Assembly: GCA_903907955.1 (NCBI GenBank)
Contig: CAIVPZ010000068.1
Coordinates: 1-64,000 of the forward strand
DNA length: 64,000 nt
Source of the DNA: an uncultured Acetobacteraceae bacterium
GTDB taxonomy: Bacteria > Pseudomonadota > Alphaproteobacteria > Acetobacterales > Acetobacteraceae
Direction: 5' to 3'
Part shown: positions 26,099 to 35,351 of the stretch, piece by piece
Layout of the letters: each line of letters opens with the position of its first letter
Position numbering within the stretch: position 1 is the first letter of the stretch
Position numbers and translations under genes: made by a program
Notes under the pieces: model-generated
What the model saw: only the letters and a program-made list of their open reading frames with translations
What the model was told of the DNA's origin: nothing
The model's database searches: none

Positions 26099-27244
26099 AT
26101 GCGCCTGTGCCTTTTCCTGCTCGCCATCCTGTTGTTCGGCGCCGCCCCCGCCAGCAGCCAGCTGCCGCCGCTGCTTCCCCCCGCCGCCCCCGGCAGCCCG
26201 GCGCCGCTGCTGTCTCCCCCCGGCAGCCAGGTGTCGCCGCCGCTCGCCGCCGCGCCCGCCGGCGGCCCGCCGTTGGTGCTCGACGCCGCCGCCTTGCCGA
26301 TGATCTGGCCGAAGGGCCGGCTGATCTATGAACAGCGGTTCCTGCTCGGCAACCTCTCGCGCGCGTTCGCGATCGGCACCAACGGCGAGTATGGCGGCAT
26401 GTGGGGCGCCTCCTCCCTCGAGGAGGCGCGCGCCGAGGCGCTGCGGATTTGCGGCAACAAGGGCGGCACGGACTGCGCCGTGTATGCCGCGGACCTCAAC
26501 GTGGTCTGGAACGGCCGCGCCCAGGCGGCAGCGCCCCCGCCGCCCGGCCCCCTGCTCGCCGGCGATGGCTGGGCCTTCGTGCCGGACGCCCGCTATTTCT
26601 GGTACGGCCCCGCAGCCGCCCGCGGCGTGGTGGTGTTCGCCCACGGCTACAGCGGCAGTGCGTCCCGGACGGAACTCGGCGAGGTGCAGCCGCCGCCCTT
26701 TCTGCGCGCCTTCAACAACGCCGGCTTCGACGTGGTGCGTTTCGCCCGCGCGTGGCGCGTCGACGGCCGCACCGACGAAATGGCCCGGCACCTGCGCGAG
26801 GGGCTGCGCGACCTGCACCGGCGCGGCTGGAAATCCGTGATCGCCGCCGGTCAGTCCCGCGGCGGCTGGAACGTGCTGCAGACGCTCGACACACCCGGTA
26901 TCGCCGATGCCGTCATCGCCACCTCGCCGGCCGCCGCCGGCACCGATCCCGGCGCGCCGGCCCGGTTGGGCAACCGGGGGCTGGAGGCCATCGTCGGCGC
27001 CGCCCGTTCGCCCCATACCCGCGTCGTCTTCGCCCAGTTCGCCGATGACCCCTTCTACGTCAACGGCGACGAACGGGCGGCCATCATCCGCCGCCTGCAA
27101 GGCAGGATCGCCGCAGTGATGATCATCGACCGCCCGGCCGACATCGCCGGCCATGACGGCGCCAACGGCGCGGTGTTCGCCGAACGCTACGGCGCCTGCC
27201 TGCTGCGCTTCACCACCGCGCCGACGGTGCCTTCATCCTGCTGA
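26099..27244 (+). CDS. secreted alpha/beta-hydrolase-like protein
   Basis: A 381-aa protein with an N-terminal signal peptide (hydrophobic 5-17, cleavage likely near ASS-Q at 21). A Pro/Ala-rich linker follows to about residue 60, then a stretch with IGTNGEYG and paired cysteines, then a hydrolase domain from about 160. The nucleophile elbow is GQSRGGW, near residue 263, with GYSGS earlier as possible oxyanion site and HDG near the end as the likely catalytic histidine. Substrate unknown. The ATG at 26099 follows GGGGGA. The repeat element that follows begins inside its stop codon. Confidence 0.7.
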   Translation: MRLCLFLLAILLFGAAPASSQLPPLLPPAAPGSPAPLLSPPGSQVSPPLAAAPAGGPPLVLDAAALPMIWPKGRLIYEQRFLLGNLSRAFAIGTNGEYGGMWGASSLEEARAEALRICGNKGGTDCAVYAADLNVVWNGRAQAAAPPPPGPLLAGDGWAFVPDARYFWYGPAAARGVVVFAHGYSGSASRTELGEVQPPPFLRAFNNAGFDVVRFARAWRVDGRTDEMARHLREGLRDLHRRGWKSVIAAGQSRGGWNVLQTLDTPGIADAVIATSPAAAGTDPGAPARLGNRGLEAIVGAARSPHTRVVFAQFADDPFYVNGDERAAIIRRLQGRIAAVMIIDRPADIAGHDGANGAVFAERYGACLLRFTTAPTVPSSC

Positions 27245-27347
27245 GCGTTTGTGAACGAATGCCCGCGGCGCCCGGTTGTTGCCGGAAACGCTCAATGATA
27301 TCAGCGGGCTTTCATGCGCAAGTTCGATTGCTTCGCAAGCTCTGAGC
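27243..27347. repeat. long structured repeat (family B, copy 2)
   Basis: Starts at the stop codon of the hydrolase gene. GAGCGTTT (27243-27250) pairs perfectly with AAACGCTC (27286-27293), where copy 1 has GAGTTT with AAACTC: both sides changed together. A second stem, GCCCGC with GCGGGC, is kept, and the tail AAGTTCGATTGCTT is identical to copy 1. The right part also encodes the last residues of the MFS remnant on the minus strand. Confidence 0.8.
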
Positions 27348-27504
27348 GGTGCAGCATCGACCGCGCCAGCACCCCCAGCGCCAGCACGCACGCCACCTCC
27401 AGCAGGAAGGCGTCACGATAGCCGAGCGTGTCGATCAGTCCGCCGAGCATCAGCGGCCTCAGGCTCTGGCCGAGGAACAGCATGAAGGCGAACGCCGCCC
27501 CCTG
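27301..27504 (-). pseudogene. C-terminal remnant of an MFS transporter
   Basis: About 67 residues read as the last two transmembrane helices of a major facilitator: QGAAFAFMLFLGQSLRP, then GGLIDTLGYRDAFL and VACVLALGVLA. The rest of the transporter (some 300 residues) is missing. Upstream of 27504 the frame turns into a low-complexity, arginine- and proline-rich reading, which is the shadow of the overlapping gene in another frame. The C-terminal residues are encoded by the repeat element. Confidence 0.65.
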
Positions 27505-27868
27505 GGCGTGCCGGCTCCGCCACCCGGTAGCGCCCGGCAAGGAAGGCATCGGCCGCCAGCGCCTGCCGGACCGCCGCCTCTCCCTCCGCCCCGGCGCAGA
27601 CGACAAGCCGGGTGAAGAACGCGGCGGCGTCGCGGGCGCGGGCGAGGAACAGACGGTGCAGCGCCGCGGCCACCGGCCCGCGCGGGGCGCAGCAGGCGCA
27701 GCCGGCGACATGCCCGGGCAGTGCCGCGGCGAGCCGCGCCACCGGCAGCCCGTCCGGCACCCCGTCCGGCACCGGGCCATCGCCTTCGATCAGCAGCGCA
27801 TCGCCGCGGCCCGCGCTGGCGGCGGGGGCGAAGGCGACGGGGATGCGGGCGTCCACGAAGATCGGCAT
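27413..27868 (-). CDS. unknown protein with a read-through tail over the MFS remnant
   Basis: A 151-codon frame. The first 117 residues (to about 27518) look like a real small protein with HVAGCACCAPRGPVAAALHRLF (a CxxCC motif at Cys57-Cys60 region) and an acidic start; I recall similar small proteins in Acetobacteraceae but know no function. The last 34 residues overlap the MFS remnant in another frame and look like noise, so the native stop codon seems to have been lost at a junction near 27505-27518. Start: ATG at 27868. It is divergent from the ArsR-methyltransferase gene, with a palindrome between them. Confidence 0.5.
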   Translation of the reverse strand: MPIFVDARIPVAFAPAASAGRGDALLIEGDGPVPDGVPDGLPVARLAAALPGHVAGCACCAPRGPVAAALHRLFLARARDAAAFFTRLVVCAGAEGEAAVRQALAADAFLAGRYRVAEPARPGGGVRLHAVPRPEPEAADARRTDRHARLS

Positions 27869-27877
27869 GGATTTCAC

Positions 27878-27893
27878 ATAAGGATATCTTTAT
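27878..27893. promoter_or_regulatory. 16-bp palindrome before the ArsR-methyltransferase gene
   Basis: ATAAGGATATCTTTAT is a near-perfect palindrome centred on GATATC (one mismatch pair). It ends 13 bases before the ATG of the ArsR-type regulator and also lies just before the divergent gene. ArsR-family proteins bind AT-rich dyads of this size; autoregulation is inferred. Confidence 0.65.
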
Positions 27894-27906
27894 ACGCGCA
27901 CAAGTC

Positions 27907-28887
27907 ATGGACCAGCTCCTCGCCGCCCTGCGCGCCTGCGCCGAGACCACCCGCCTGCGCATCCTCGCGCTGGCGGCGCGCGGCAGTTTCTGCGTCATGG
28001 AGTTCACCGAAATCCTCGGCCAGTCGCAGCCGCGGCTGTCGCGCCATCTGCGCCTGCTCGGCGAGGCCGGGCTGCTGGAGCGCGAGCGCGAGGGGGCGAA
28101 TGTATGGTTCGCCCTGCCGTCGCCGGAAACGCCGGGCGGGTCGCTGGCCCGCGTGGTGCTGGAGCGGCTGCCCGAGGACGACGCCACCCTGGCCGCCGAC
28201 CGCCGGCAGGCCGCGCGGGTGCTGGCCGAGCGGGCGCGCCAGGCCTCCGAGAGCTTCCGCCGCAAGGGGGCGGACTGGGACGAGATGCGCGCCCTCGACC
28301 TGCCGGCCGCCGCGGTGGAGACGGCGCTGCTGGCGCTGCTGCCGGCGGCGGGGCTCGGCCGGCTGCTGGATATCGGCACCGGCACCGGGCGGCTGCTGGA
28401 GGTGCTGGCACCGCGGGTGACCGCCGGGCTGGGCGTGGATGCCAGCCGGGCCATGCTGGCGCTGGCGCGGGCACGGCTGGCGCGGCCCGGGCTGACCCAT
28501 TGCGCTGTGCGTCTGGCCGACATGTACCGGCTGCCGCTGGCCGATGCCGGTTTTGATCTCGTGGTGCTGCAGATGGTGCTGCACTACGCCGAGGACCCGG
28601 CCGGAGCGCTGGCCGAGGCGGCGCGGGTGCTGCGTCCCGGCGGACGGCTGGTGGTGGTTGACCTCGCGGCGCACGGCCGCACCGACGTGATGACACGGCT
28701 GGCGCATCGCTGGCCCGGCTTCGACGACGCCCGCATGCGCGACCTGTTCGGCCAGGCCGGGCTGGTGCCCGCGCCGGGCGTCGCCGTGCCCGGCTCGCTC
28801 GATGTGCGGCTGTGGCTGGCCACCAGCGGCGGCGCCGCCGCTGCGGACTTTCCCCTCCCCGATCAGGTCCCGGAGACCGCACCATGA
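27907..28887 (+). CDS. ArsR-type regulator fused to a SAM-dependent methyltransferase
   Basis: A 326-aa two-domain protein. Residues about 5-70 form an ArsR-type winged helix (ETTRLRILALAARGSFCVMEFTEILGQSQPRLSRHLRLL) without the metal-binding cysteine pairs of ArsR/SmtB. Residues about 135-310 form a class I methyltransferase with the SAM motif DIGTGTG (155-161) and VLQMVLHYAEDPAGALAEAARVLRPGG. It overlaps metH by 4 bases (ATGA). In alphaproteobacteria such regulators sit beside methionine-cycle genes and are thought to sense SAM or S-adenosylhomocysteine; that is inferred here. Confidence 0.85.
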   Translation: MDQLLAALRACAETTRLRILALAARGSFCVMEFTEILGQSQPRLSRHLRLLGEAGLLEREREGANVWFALPSPETPGGSLARVVLERLPEDDATLAADRRQAARVLAERARQASESFRRKGADWDEMRALDLPAAAVETALLALLPAAGLGRLLDIGTGTGRLLEVLAPRVTAGLGVDASRAMLALARARLARPGLTHCAVRLADMYRLPLADAGFDLVVLQMVLHYAEDPAGALAEAARVLRPGGRLVVVDLAAHGRTDVMTRLAHRWPGFDDARMRDLFGQAGLVPAPGVAVPGSLDVRLWLATSGGAAAADFPLPDQVPETAP

Positions 28888-31800
28888 GCCGACCCCACCT
28901 GCTGGATGCGCTGCGCGACCACGTGCTGCTGGCCGATGGCGGCACCGGCAGCCGCGTGCAGTCGATGGCGCTCGAGGTCGAGCGGGACTACTGGGGGCGG
29001 GAGAACTGCACCGACGTGCTGGTGCTGTCGCGGCCGGACATCGTGCGCGAGATCCATCGCGGCTACTACGCCGCCGGCGCCGACATGGTGGAGACCAACA
29101 CCTTCGGCGCCTCGCCGCTGACCCTGGCCGAGTTCGACCTCGCCGACCGTGCTTTCGAGATCAACAAGCTGGCCGGCGAACTGGCGCGCGAGGCGGCGGC
29201 GGAGTTCGCCGACGGCCGGCATCGCTGGGTGCTGGGCAGCATCGGGCCGGGGACCAAACTGCCGAGCCTGGGCAACATCGCCTATGACCCGCTGGAAGCG
29301 GCGCTGGCCGAGCAGAGCCGCGGCCTGATCGCCGGCGGGGTGGACGCCATCCTGATCGAAACCTGCCAGGACCCGTTGCAGATCAAGGCGGCGGTGAACG
29401 GCGCGAAAATCGCCCGCGCGGCGGCCGGCGCGGATACGCCGATCTTCGTGCAGGTGACGGTGGAAACCACCGGCACCCTGCTGGTCGGTCCCGACATCGC
29501 CGCCGCCGCCACCATCGTGCAGGCGCTGGACGTGCCGCTGATCGGGCTGAACTGCGCCACCGGGCCGCAGGAAATGGCCGAGCACCTGCGCTGGCTGGCC
29601 GCCAACTGGCCCGGTCTGATCAGCGTGCTGCCGAATGCGGGGCTGCCCGAGCTGGTGGACGGGCAGACGCATTATCCGCTGCGCCCGGCCGACATGGCGA
29701 GCTGGGTGGAGCGCTTCGTCGCCGAGGACGGGGTCAACCTGATCGGCGGTTGCTGCGGCACCAATATCGAACACATCGCCGCGCTGGACGCGATGCTGCG
29801 CCGGCGCGGCGAACGCCGCCCCGCCCCGGTGGCGCGCCGCGCCGTGTGGGTGCCGTCGGTGGCCAGCCTGTACCAGCAGGTGTCGCTGCGGCAGGAGAAT
29901 TCCTATTTCTCCATCGGCGAGCGCTGCAACGCCAACGGCAGCCGCAAGTGGCGCGACCTGCAGCAGGCGCATGACTGGGACGGCTGCGTCGCCATGGGCC
30001 GCGAACAGGCCAGCGAGGGCAGCAACAGCCTGGACATCTGCACCGCCTTCGTTGGCCGCGACGAGCGCGCCGAAATGGATGAGGTGGTGCGCCGCTTCAC
30101 TTCCAGCGTGAACGCGCCGCTGGTGATCGATTCCACCGAGACCCTGGTGATCGAGAGCGCGCTCAAGCTGCATGGCGGCAAGCCGATCATCAACTCGATC
30201 AACTTCGAGGACGGCGAGGGCGCCGCACGCGACCGCGTGGTGCTGGCCAAACGTTTCGGCGCCGCGCTGATCGCGCTGACCATCGACGAAGAAGGCATGG
30301 CCAGGTCGCCGGAGCGCAAGCTCGCCATCGCCGGGCGGCTGGTGGATTTCGCCTGCGCGCGGCACGGGCTGCAGCAATCCGACCTGCTGATCGACCCGCT
30401 GACCTTCACCATCGCCACCGGCAGCGAGGACGACCGCCGGCTCGGCGCGTGGACGCTGGAGGGCATCCGGCTGATCCGCGACCGCTTCCCGGAGGTGCAG
30501 ATCGTGCTGGGGCTGTCGAACATCAGTTTCGGCCTCAACCCGGCCGCGCGGGTGGTGCTGAACTCGGTGTTCCTCGACCACGCGGTGAAGGCCGGCATGA
30601 CCGCCGCGATCGTGCACGCAACCAAGATCCGGCCGCTGCATTCGATTCCGCCCGAGGAAGTGCAGGTCGCCGAAGACCTGATCTTCGACCGCCGGCGCGA
30701 GGGCTACGACCCGCTGGCCCGCATCCTGGAAATCTTCGCCGACCGCAAGGCCGCCGACATCAAGCGGACGCAGAAGGCCGACACCATCGAGGGGCGGCTC
30801 AAGGACCGCATCATCGAGGGCGACCGCAAAGGGCTGGCCGACGACCTCGACGAGGCGCTGCGCACGCACGAACCGCTCGACATCATCAACACCATCCTGC
30901 TCGACGGCATGAAGGTGGTCGGCGAACTGTTCGGCGCCGGCAGGATGCAGTTGCCGTTCGTGCTGCAGAGCGCGGAGACGATGAAGGCGGCGGTGAGCCA
31001 TCTGGAGCCGCGCATGCAGCGGGTGGACGGCCAGCAGAAGGGCACCATCGTGCTGGCGACGGTGAAGGGCGACGTGCACGACATCGGCAAGAACCTCGTG
31101 GACATCATCCTGACCAACAACGGCTACCGGGTGGTCAATCTCGGCATCAAGGTGGCGCTGGCCGACATGCTGGCGGCGGTGCGCGAGCACCAGGCGCAGG
31201 CGCTCGGCATGTCCGGGCTGCTGGTGAAATCCACCGTGGTGATGCGCGAGAATCTGGAGGAGATGGCCCGGTTGGGGATCGATCTGCCGGTGCTGCTGGG
31301 CGGGGCGGCGCTGACCCGCGGCTATGTCGAGGAAAATTGCGTGCGCGCCTATGCCGACGGGCGGGTGGCCTATGCGAAGGACGCCTTCGACGGGCTGCAC
31401 CTGATGGACAAGGTGAACGGCGGCACGCTCGACGATTACCTCGCGGCGGTGCAGGCCCGGCGGGCCGGGCGGGCGCGCAACACCAGCCGTACGCTGGGCC
31501 ATGCGGAAGCCGGCGCGTTCCGTCCGGTGGATGTGGCTGCCGTGCAGCAGCGCCGCCGCCGCCTGACCGCCGGAATCCCGGTGGCCGCGCCGCCCTTCTG
31601 GGGGCCGCGCATGATCGCGGCGGCGCCGAAGGCGATCATTCCGTTCCTCAACGAGCGCAGCCTGTTCCAGTTCCAGTGGGGGTTCCGCAAGCAGGGCCGC
31701 ACGCTGGAAGACTTCCTCGGCTGGGCCAGGCAGGAATTGCGGCCGGTGCTGCGGCGCATGCTGGCGCTGTGCGAGGAACAGGACATCCTGCGGCCGCAGG

Positions 31801-32369
31801 CGATCTACGGCTATTGGAAAGCCGCCGGCGAGGGCAACGACCTGGTGGTGTTCGCGCCGGACGGCACCACCGAGCTGACCCGCTTCGCCCTGCCGCGGCA
31901 GCCGCGCGAGGACGGCGACTGCATCGCCGATTTCTTCCGCGACGTGGACGATGCCGAGCGCGACGTGATCGGCCTGCAGGTGGTGACGGTGGGGCAGAAG
32001 GCGTCCGACACCGCCCGGGCATGGTTCGAGGAAAACCGCTACCAGGATTATCTGTATCTGCACGGCCTGTCGGTGGAGATGGCCGAGGCGATGGCCGAGT
32101 ACACCCACAAGCGCATCCGCGCCGAACTCGGCTTCGCCGCCGAGGACGACCGCGACATCGAGAAGCTGCTGGCGCAGGGCTACCGCGGCAGCCGCTATTC
32201 CTTCGGCTATCCGGCCTGCCCGAATCTGGAGGACCAGGCGCCGCTGCTGAAGCTGCTGGATGCGGCGCGGATCGGGGTGTCGCTGTCCGATGAGTGGCAG
32301 TTGCACCCGGAGCAGTCCACCAGCGCGATTGTGGTGCTCAATCCGGGAGCGAAGTATTTTTCGGTATAG
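28884..32369 (+). CDS. metH: cobalamin-dependent methionine synthase
   Basis: Transfers a methyl group from methyltetrahydrofolate via cobalamin to homocysteine. The 1161-aa protein has all four modules in order: homocysteine-binding (about 1-330, zinc ligands in LNCATG and GGCCGT), folate-binding (about 360-640, GERCNANGS), cobalamin-binding (about 660-890, with GDVHDIGKN giving the cobalt-ligating histidine) and the SAM-dependent reactivation domain (about 930-1160, including YGYWKAAGEGND and RGSRYSFGYPACP). It is one full-length gene, not split as in some alphaproteobacteria. Start overlaps the stop of the regulator gene. No cobalamin riboswitch is seen upstream. Confidence 0.97.
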   Translation: MSRPHLLDALRDHVLLADGGTGSRVQSMALEVERDYWGRENCTDVLVLSRPDIVREIHRGYYAAGADMVETNTFGASPLTLAEFDLADRAFEINKLAGELAREAAAEFADGRHRWVLGSIGPGTKLPSLGNIAYDPLEAALAEQSRGLIAGGVDAILIETCQDPLQIKAAVNGAKIARAAAGADTPIFVQVTVETTGTLLVGPDIAAAATIVQALDVPLIGLNCATGPQEMAEHLRWLAANWPGLISVLPNAGLPELVDGQTHYPLRPADMASWVERFVAEDGVNLIGGCCGTNIEHIAALDAMLRRRGERRPAPVARRAVWVPSVASLYQQVSLRQENSYFSIGERCNANGSRKWRDLQQAHDWDGCVAMGREQASEGSNSLDICTAFVGRDERAEMDEVVRRFTSSVNAPLVIDSTETLVIESALKLHGGKPIINSINFEDGEGAARDRVVLAKRFGAALIALTIDEEGMARSPERKLAIAGRLVDFACARHGLQQSDLLIDPLTFTIATGSEDDRRLGAWTLEGIRLIRDRFPEVQIVLGLSNISFGLNPAARVVLNSVFLDHAVKAGMTAAIVHATKIRPLHSIPPEEVQVAEDLIFDRRREGYDPLARILEIFADRKAADIKRTQKADTIEGRLKDRIIEGDRKGLADDLDEALRTHEPLDIINTILLDGMKVVGELFGAGRMQLPFVLQSAETMKAAVSHLEPRMQRVDGQQKGTIVLATVKGDVHDIGKNLVDIILTNNGYRVVNLGIKVALADMLAAVREHQAQALGMSGLLVKSTVVMRENLEEMARLGIDLPVLLGGAALTRGYVEENCVRAYADGRVAYAKDAFDGLHLMDKVNGGTLDDYLAAVQARRAGRARNTSRTLGHAEAGAFRPVDVAAVQQRRRRLTAGIPVAAPPFWGPRMIAAAPKAIIPFLNERSLFQFQWGFRKQGRTLEDFLGWARQELRPVLRRMLALCEEQDILRPQAIYGYWKAAGEGNDLVVFAPDGTTELTRFALPRQPREDGDCIADFFRDVDDAERDVIGLQVVTVGQKASDTARAWFEENRYQDYLYLHGLSVEMAEAMAEYTHKRIRAELGFAAEDDRDIEKLLAQGYRGSRYSFGYPACPNLEDQAPLLKLLDAARIGVSLSDEWQLHPEQSTSAIVVLNPGAKYFSV

Positions 32370-32393
32370 CAGTGCCGGGCATCGGCTGAAAAC

Positions 32394-32471
32394 GGTTCCA
32401 GGGGCAAAGCCCTTGGTGGAGGTCCAGGCGGCAAAGCCTCCTGGCGCGGTCCGGGGCAGCGCCCCGGGACC
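32394..32471. repeat. GC-rich tandem hairpins (family A, copy 3)
   Basis: After metH: CCAGGGGC/GCCCTTGG, CCAGGCGGC/GCCTCCTGG and CCGGGGC/GCCCCGG, each with a 3-base loop (AAA, AAA, AGC). It lies between convergent genes. Confidence 0.9.
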
Positions 32472-32502
32472 GGCCGGAACGCGCCCGTACGGCCGCTGAA
32501 TA

Positions 32503-33174
32503 TCACGCCATCCGCGCCGCACGCCAAACCCGTTCAAGCTCCGCCAGCCGCTCCCGCCGCATCGCCGGAAACAACGCGCCGAACCTCTCCGCCGCGCCGC
32601 GGTCATGGAAAACCACGTAGCGCGGCTCGAACCCGTTCAAGGGCGACACGTCCCCACCAGCGCTGAACCCCGGCCCGGGTTCGGAAAATGCGTTGGACAC
32701 CGCCGGCAGCCCTTCGCCATCGACAACCTTGTGCCGCAACGCCGGACCGGCCCCGGCAACGCACCTGCCGATCGCCCGCTCGACCGCCGCGCTGAGATGG
32801 ACGGAGCCGAAGCGGTCCCGGCTGAGATGCGCCCCTTCCAGCGCAAAGGCGATGCCGTCGCAGGGGCGGCGCGGCATGTCGGGAAAGGCGTCGCCGAGCC
32901 GCGTGGCGGCGTCCTGGCCATGCATCATAACCTGATGCGGCGCCTTCGGATCGCTGCGGACATCGTACTCCCCGACCGGTTCGACGAAGGCGCCGGGCTG
33001 GTCCGGCACGCCGATGGCGATGTCGTTGCGGTCGCGCACATCGAAGAAGCTGCCGGGAACCTCCGCGCAGATGCGGTCGAGCGTCGCGCTGACCCGCGCA
33101 TGCAGGTAGATTCTGCGGAAACGGTTCATTCCGAGGTGCCCGGGTGCCAGCCCGAACACCATGGCATCGGTCAT
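32503..33174 (-). CDS. hypothetical protein (223 aa)
   Basis: I do not recognise this family. The protein is soluble, with no signal peptide, and has a balanced composition and a good ribosome site (ACGGAG) before the ATG at 33174. Two segments look alike in layout, each with a SATLDR/SAAVER-type helix followed by a loop, suggesting an internal duplication. It stands alone between metH (convergent) and nadE (divergent). Confidence 0.65.
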   Translation of the reverse strand: MTDAMVFGLAPGHLGMNRFRRIYLHARVSATLDRICAEVPGSFFDVRDRNDIAIGVPDQPGAFVEPVGEYDVRSDPKAPHQVMMHGQDAATRLGDAFPDMPRRPCDGIAFALEGAHLSRDRFGSVHLSAAVERAIGRCVAGAGPALRHKVVDGEGLPAVSNAFSEPGPGFSAGGDVSPLNGFEPRYVVFHDRGAAERFGALFPAMRRERLAELERVWRAARMA

Positions 33175-33295
33175 GGCATGCTCCGTCCTGCGTCGCCGCG
33201 TGCCGAATTAACCAACGTTTAAGGCATCGCGCCGCAACCCGGCAAGGCTTGCCCGCCGCGTTGCGCCCGGCCGGCGGAAACCCTAGCTTCGCCGC

Positions 33296-34960
33296 ATGCC
33301 CGCACCGCTCAGGATCGCCCTCGCCCAGATCAACCTGCATGTCGGTGCGGTGGAGCAGAACCTTGCCCACCTCCGCCGCGCCCGCGCGGCGGGGCAGGCC
33401 CTGGGCGCCGACCTGGTGGTCACCCCGGAATTCTCCATCGCCGGCTATCCGCCCGAGGACCTCGTGCGCAAGCCGGCCTTCGTCGCCGCCTGCGAGGCCG
33501 CCATCGCCGACCTCGCCGCCGACACCGCCGATGGCGGCCCGGCGCTGATCGTCGGCGGTCCCTGGCGCGACGGCGCGCACCTGCACAACTGCGCCTATCT
33601 GCTCGACGGCGGCCGCATCGCCGCCCGCCGCGCCAAGCACGTACTGCCCAATTACGGCGTGTTCGACGAAAAGCGGGTGTTCGATGCCGGCCCCGTTCCC
33701 GGCCCGGTGCCGTTCCGCGGCTTTCGCCTCGGCCTGATGATCTGCGAGGAGTGGTGGGTTTCGCCGGTCGCCGACAGGCTGGCGGAGGGCGGCGCCGAAA
33801 TCCTGCTGTCGATCAACGCCAGCCCCTACGAGGCCGACAAGCACCAGACCCGTATCCAGCTCGCCGCCAGGCGGGTCATGGAAACCGGCCTGCCCTTCGT
33901 GTTCTGCGCCCAGATCGGCGGCCAGGACGAGCTGGTCTTCGAGGGCGCCAGTTTTGTCCTCAACCCCGACCGCTCATGCGCCGTGCAATTGCCCTGCTTC
34001 GAGGAAGCGGTCACCCTGACCGAGTGGCGCCGCGAAGGCGAGCGCCTGGTCTGCGCGCCGTTGCCGCAAGCCGCCGAACCCGGGCGGCTGGAAAGCATCT
34101 ACCGCGCCATGACCCTGGGTCTGGCCGATTACGTCCGCAAGAACGGCTTTCCGGGGGTTATCCTGGGCCTGTCCGGCGGCATCGACAGCGCCCTCTCCGC
34201 CGCCGTCGCGGTGGATGCGCTCGGCGCCGACCGCGTCCGCGCCTTCATGCTGCCCAGCCCCTACACCAGCCAGGACAGCCTGGACGACGCCGCCGCCTGC
34301 GCCGGCCTGCTCGGCATCGCCTGCGACACGGTGCCGATCACCCCGGCGATGGACGCCTTCGCCGCCGCCCTGGCGCCGGTGTTCGCCGGCCGCCCGCCCG
34401 ACATCACCGAGGAGAACGTGCAGTCGCGCGCCCGTGGCCTGATCCTGATGGCAATCTCCAACAAGATCGGCGCGATGCTGCTGACCACCGGCAACAAAAG
34501 CGAGATGTCGGTCGGCTACGCCACCCTCTACGGCGACATGTGCGGCGGCTATTCCGTTCTCAAGGACGTCTACAAGACCACCGTGTTTGCTCTCTCCCGC
34601 TGGCGCAATGCGCATTGCCCGGCCGGCGCGCTCGGCCCGGCCGGCCGGGTCATGCCGCATGCCGTCATCACCAGGCCGCCGACCGCCGAACTCAGGCCGA
34701 ACCAGACCGACCAGGACACGCTGCCCCCCTACGAGGTGCTCGATGCCATTCTCGAGGGCCTGGTGGAAGGCGAGCAGAGCGTGGACGCCCTGGTGGAGGC
34801 CGGCCACGACCGCGCCACCGTGCTGCGGGTCTGGCGCATGCTCGACCGCGCCGAGTACAAGCGCCGTCAGGCCCCCCCGGGGGTGAAGATCACCCCCCGC
34901 GCGTTCGGCCGCGACCGCCGCTACCCCATCACCAACGGATTCACGAGGCTGATCTCGTGA
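33296..34960 (+). CDS. nadE: glutamine-dependent NAD+ synthetase
   Basis: Last step of NAD+ synthesis: amidates deamido-NAD with ammonia from glutamine. The 554-aa protein has an N-terminal nitrilase-type glutaminase domain (about 1-250; Glu in TPEFSIAGYPPEDL, Lys in AKHVLPNYGVFDE, Cys in MICEEWW) and a C-terminal synthetase domain with the P-loop GLSGGIDSAL and the TTGNKSEMSVGY block. Length is normal for the two-domain form. The start at 33296 is the first ATG that gives a complete glutaminase domain. Confidence 0.96.
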   Translation: MPAPLRIALAQINLHVGAVEQNLAHLRRARAAGQALGADLVVTPEFSIAGYPPEDLVRKPAFVAACEAAIADLAADTADGGPALIVGGPWRDGAHLHNCAYLLDGGRIAARRAKHVLPNYGVFDEKRVFDAGPVPGPVPFRGFRLGLMICEEWWVSPVADRLAEGGAEILLSINASPYEADKHQTRIQLAARRVMETGLPFVFCAQIGGQDELVFEGASFVLNPDRSCAVQLPCFEEAVTLTEWRREGERLVCAPLPQAAEPGRLESIYRAMTLGLADYVRKNGFPGVILGLSGGIDSALSAAVAVDALGADRVRAFMLPSPYTSQDSLDDAAACAGLLGIACDTVPITPAMDAFAAALAPVFAGRPPDITEENVQSRARGLILMAISNKIGAMLLTTGNKSEMSVGYATLYGDMCGGYSVLKDVYKTTVFALSRWRNAHCPAGALGPAGRVMPHAVITRPPTAELRPNQTDQDTLPPYEVLDAILEGLVEGEQSVDALVEAGHDRATVLRVWRMLDRAEYKRRQAPPGVKITPRAFGRDRRYPITNGFTRLIS

Positions 34961-34985
34961 CCGCGTGCCCGCAAGGTTCCCGCCC

Positions 34986-35351
34986 ATGACCCCTCTGTTC
35001 GCCCCCGAAGGCGGCTGGCGCGTGCGTATTCTCGACCTTTCCGGCGCCGCCGAGGACAACATCGTCGAGGAAATCGCCGGCTTCCCCACGCTGATGCAGG
35101 CCAACGCCTTCGCCCGCCGCTATGTCCGCGACAGCGTCGAGCGTTGCCGCATTGCCGGCGCCACCGCCCGCGAGGTGCTCGACGGCTGGTTCGCCTGGGG
35201 CGAGGATGCCGAAGTGGTGGACGCCGCCGAACAGGGCTGGCGCAGCAGCACCGAACTGCACGACTTCGCCGCCCGCCCGGCCGGCGAGGAGGACCGCGAC
35301 TGGCGCGCCCTCGACCCGCGCCGACAGGACGAGGAACCCGACCCCGCGTGA
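34986..35351 (+). CDS. conserved hypothetical protein between nadE and gltX
   Basis: A 121-aa acidic protein with no signal or membrane segment. It has a compact central part (IVEEIAGFPTLMQANAFARRYVRDSVERCR, GWFAWGEDAEVV) and a charged tail. Family not recognised. The stop overlaps the GTG start of the GluRS gene by 4 bases (GTGA), so the pair is translationally coupled, and nadE ends 25 bases upstream, which suggests one operon. Confidence 0.7.
   Translation: MTPLFAPEGGWRVRILDLSGAAEDNIVEEIAGFPTLMQANAFARRYVRDSVERCRIAGATAREVLDGWFAWGEDAEVVDAAEQGWRSSTELHDFAARPAGEEDRDWRALDPRRQDEEPDPA

Noticed and set aside
26099-27244. A Tat signal on the secreted alpha/beta hydrolase
   Set aside because: The N-terminus has a single Arg before the hydrophobic core and no twin arginine; an ordinary Sec signal fits.
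27780-28884. A cobalamin or SAM/SAH riboswitch before metH
   Set aside because: metH starts inside the stop codon of the previous gene, and only about 40 bases lie before that gene; no riboswitch-sized leader exists.
28863-32606. A 1247-codon open frame antisense to metH
   Set aside because: It is the complement of a complete metH with all four domains. Its sequence is rich in His, Gln and Arg, as expected for the reverse strand of GC-rich DNA, and shows no family motif.
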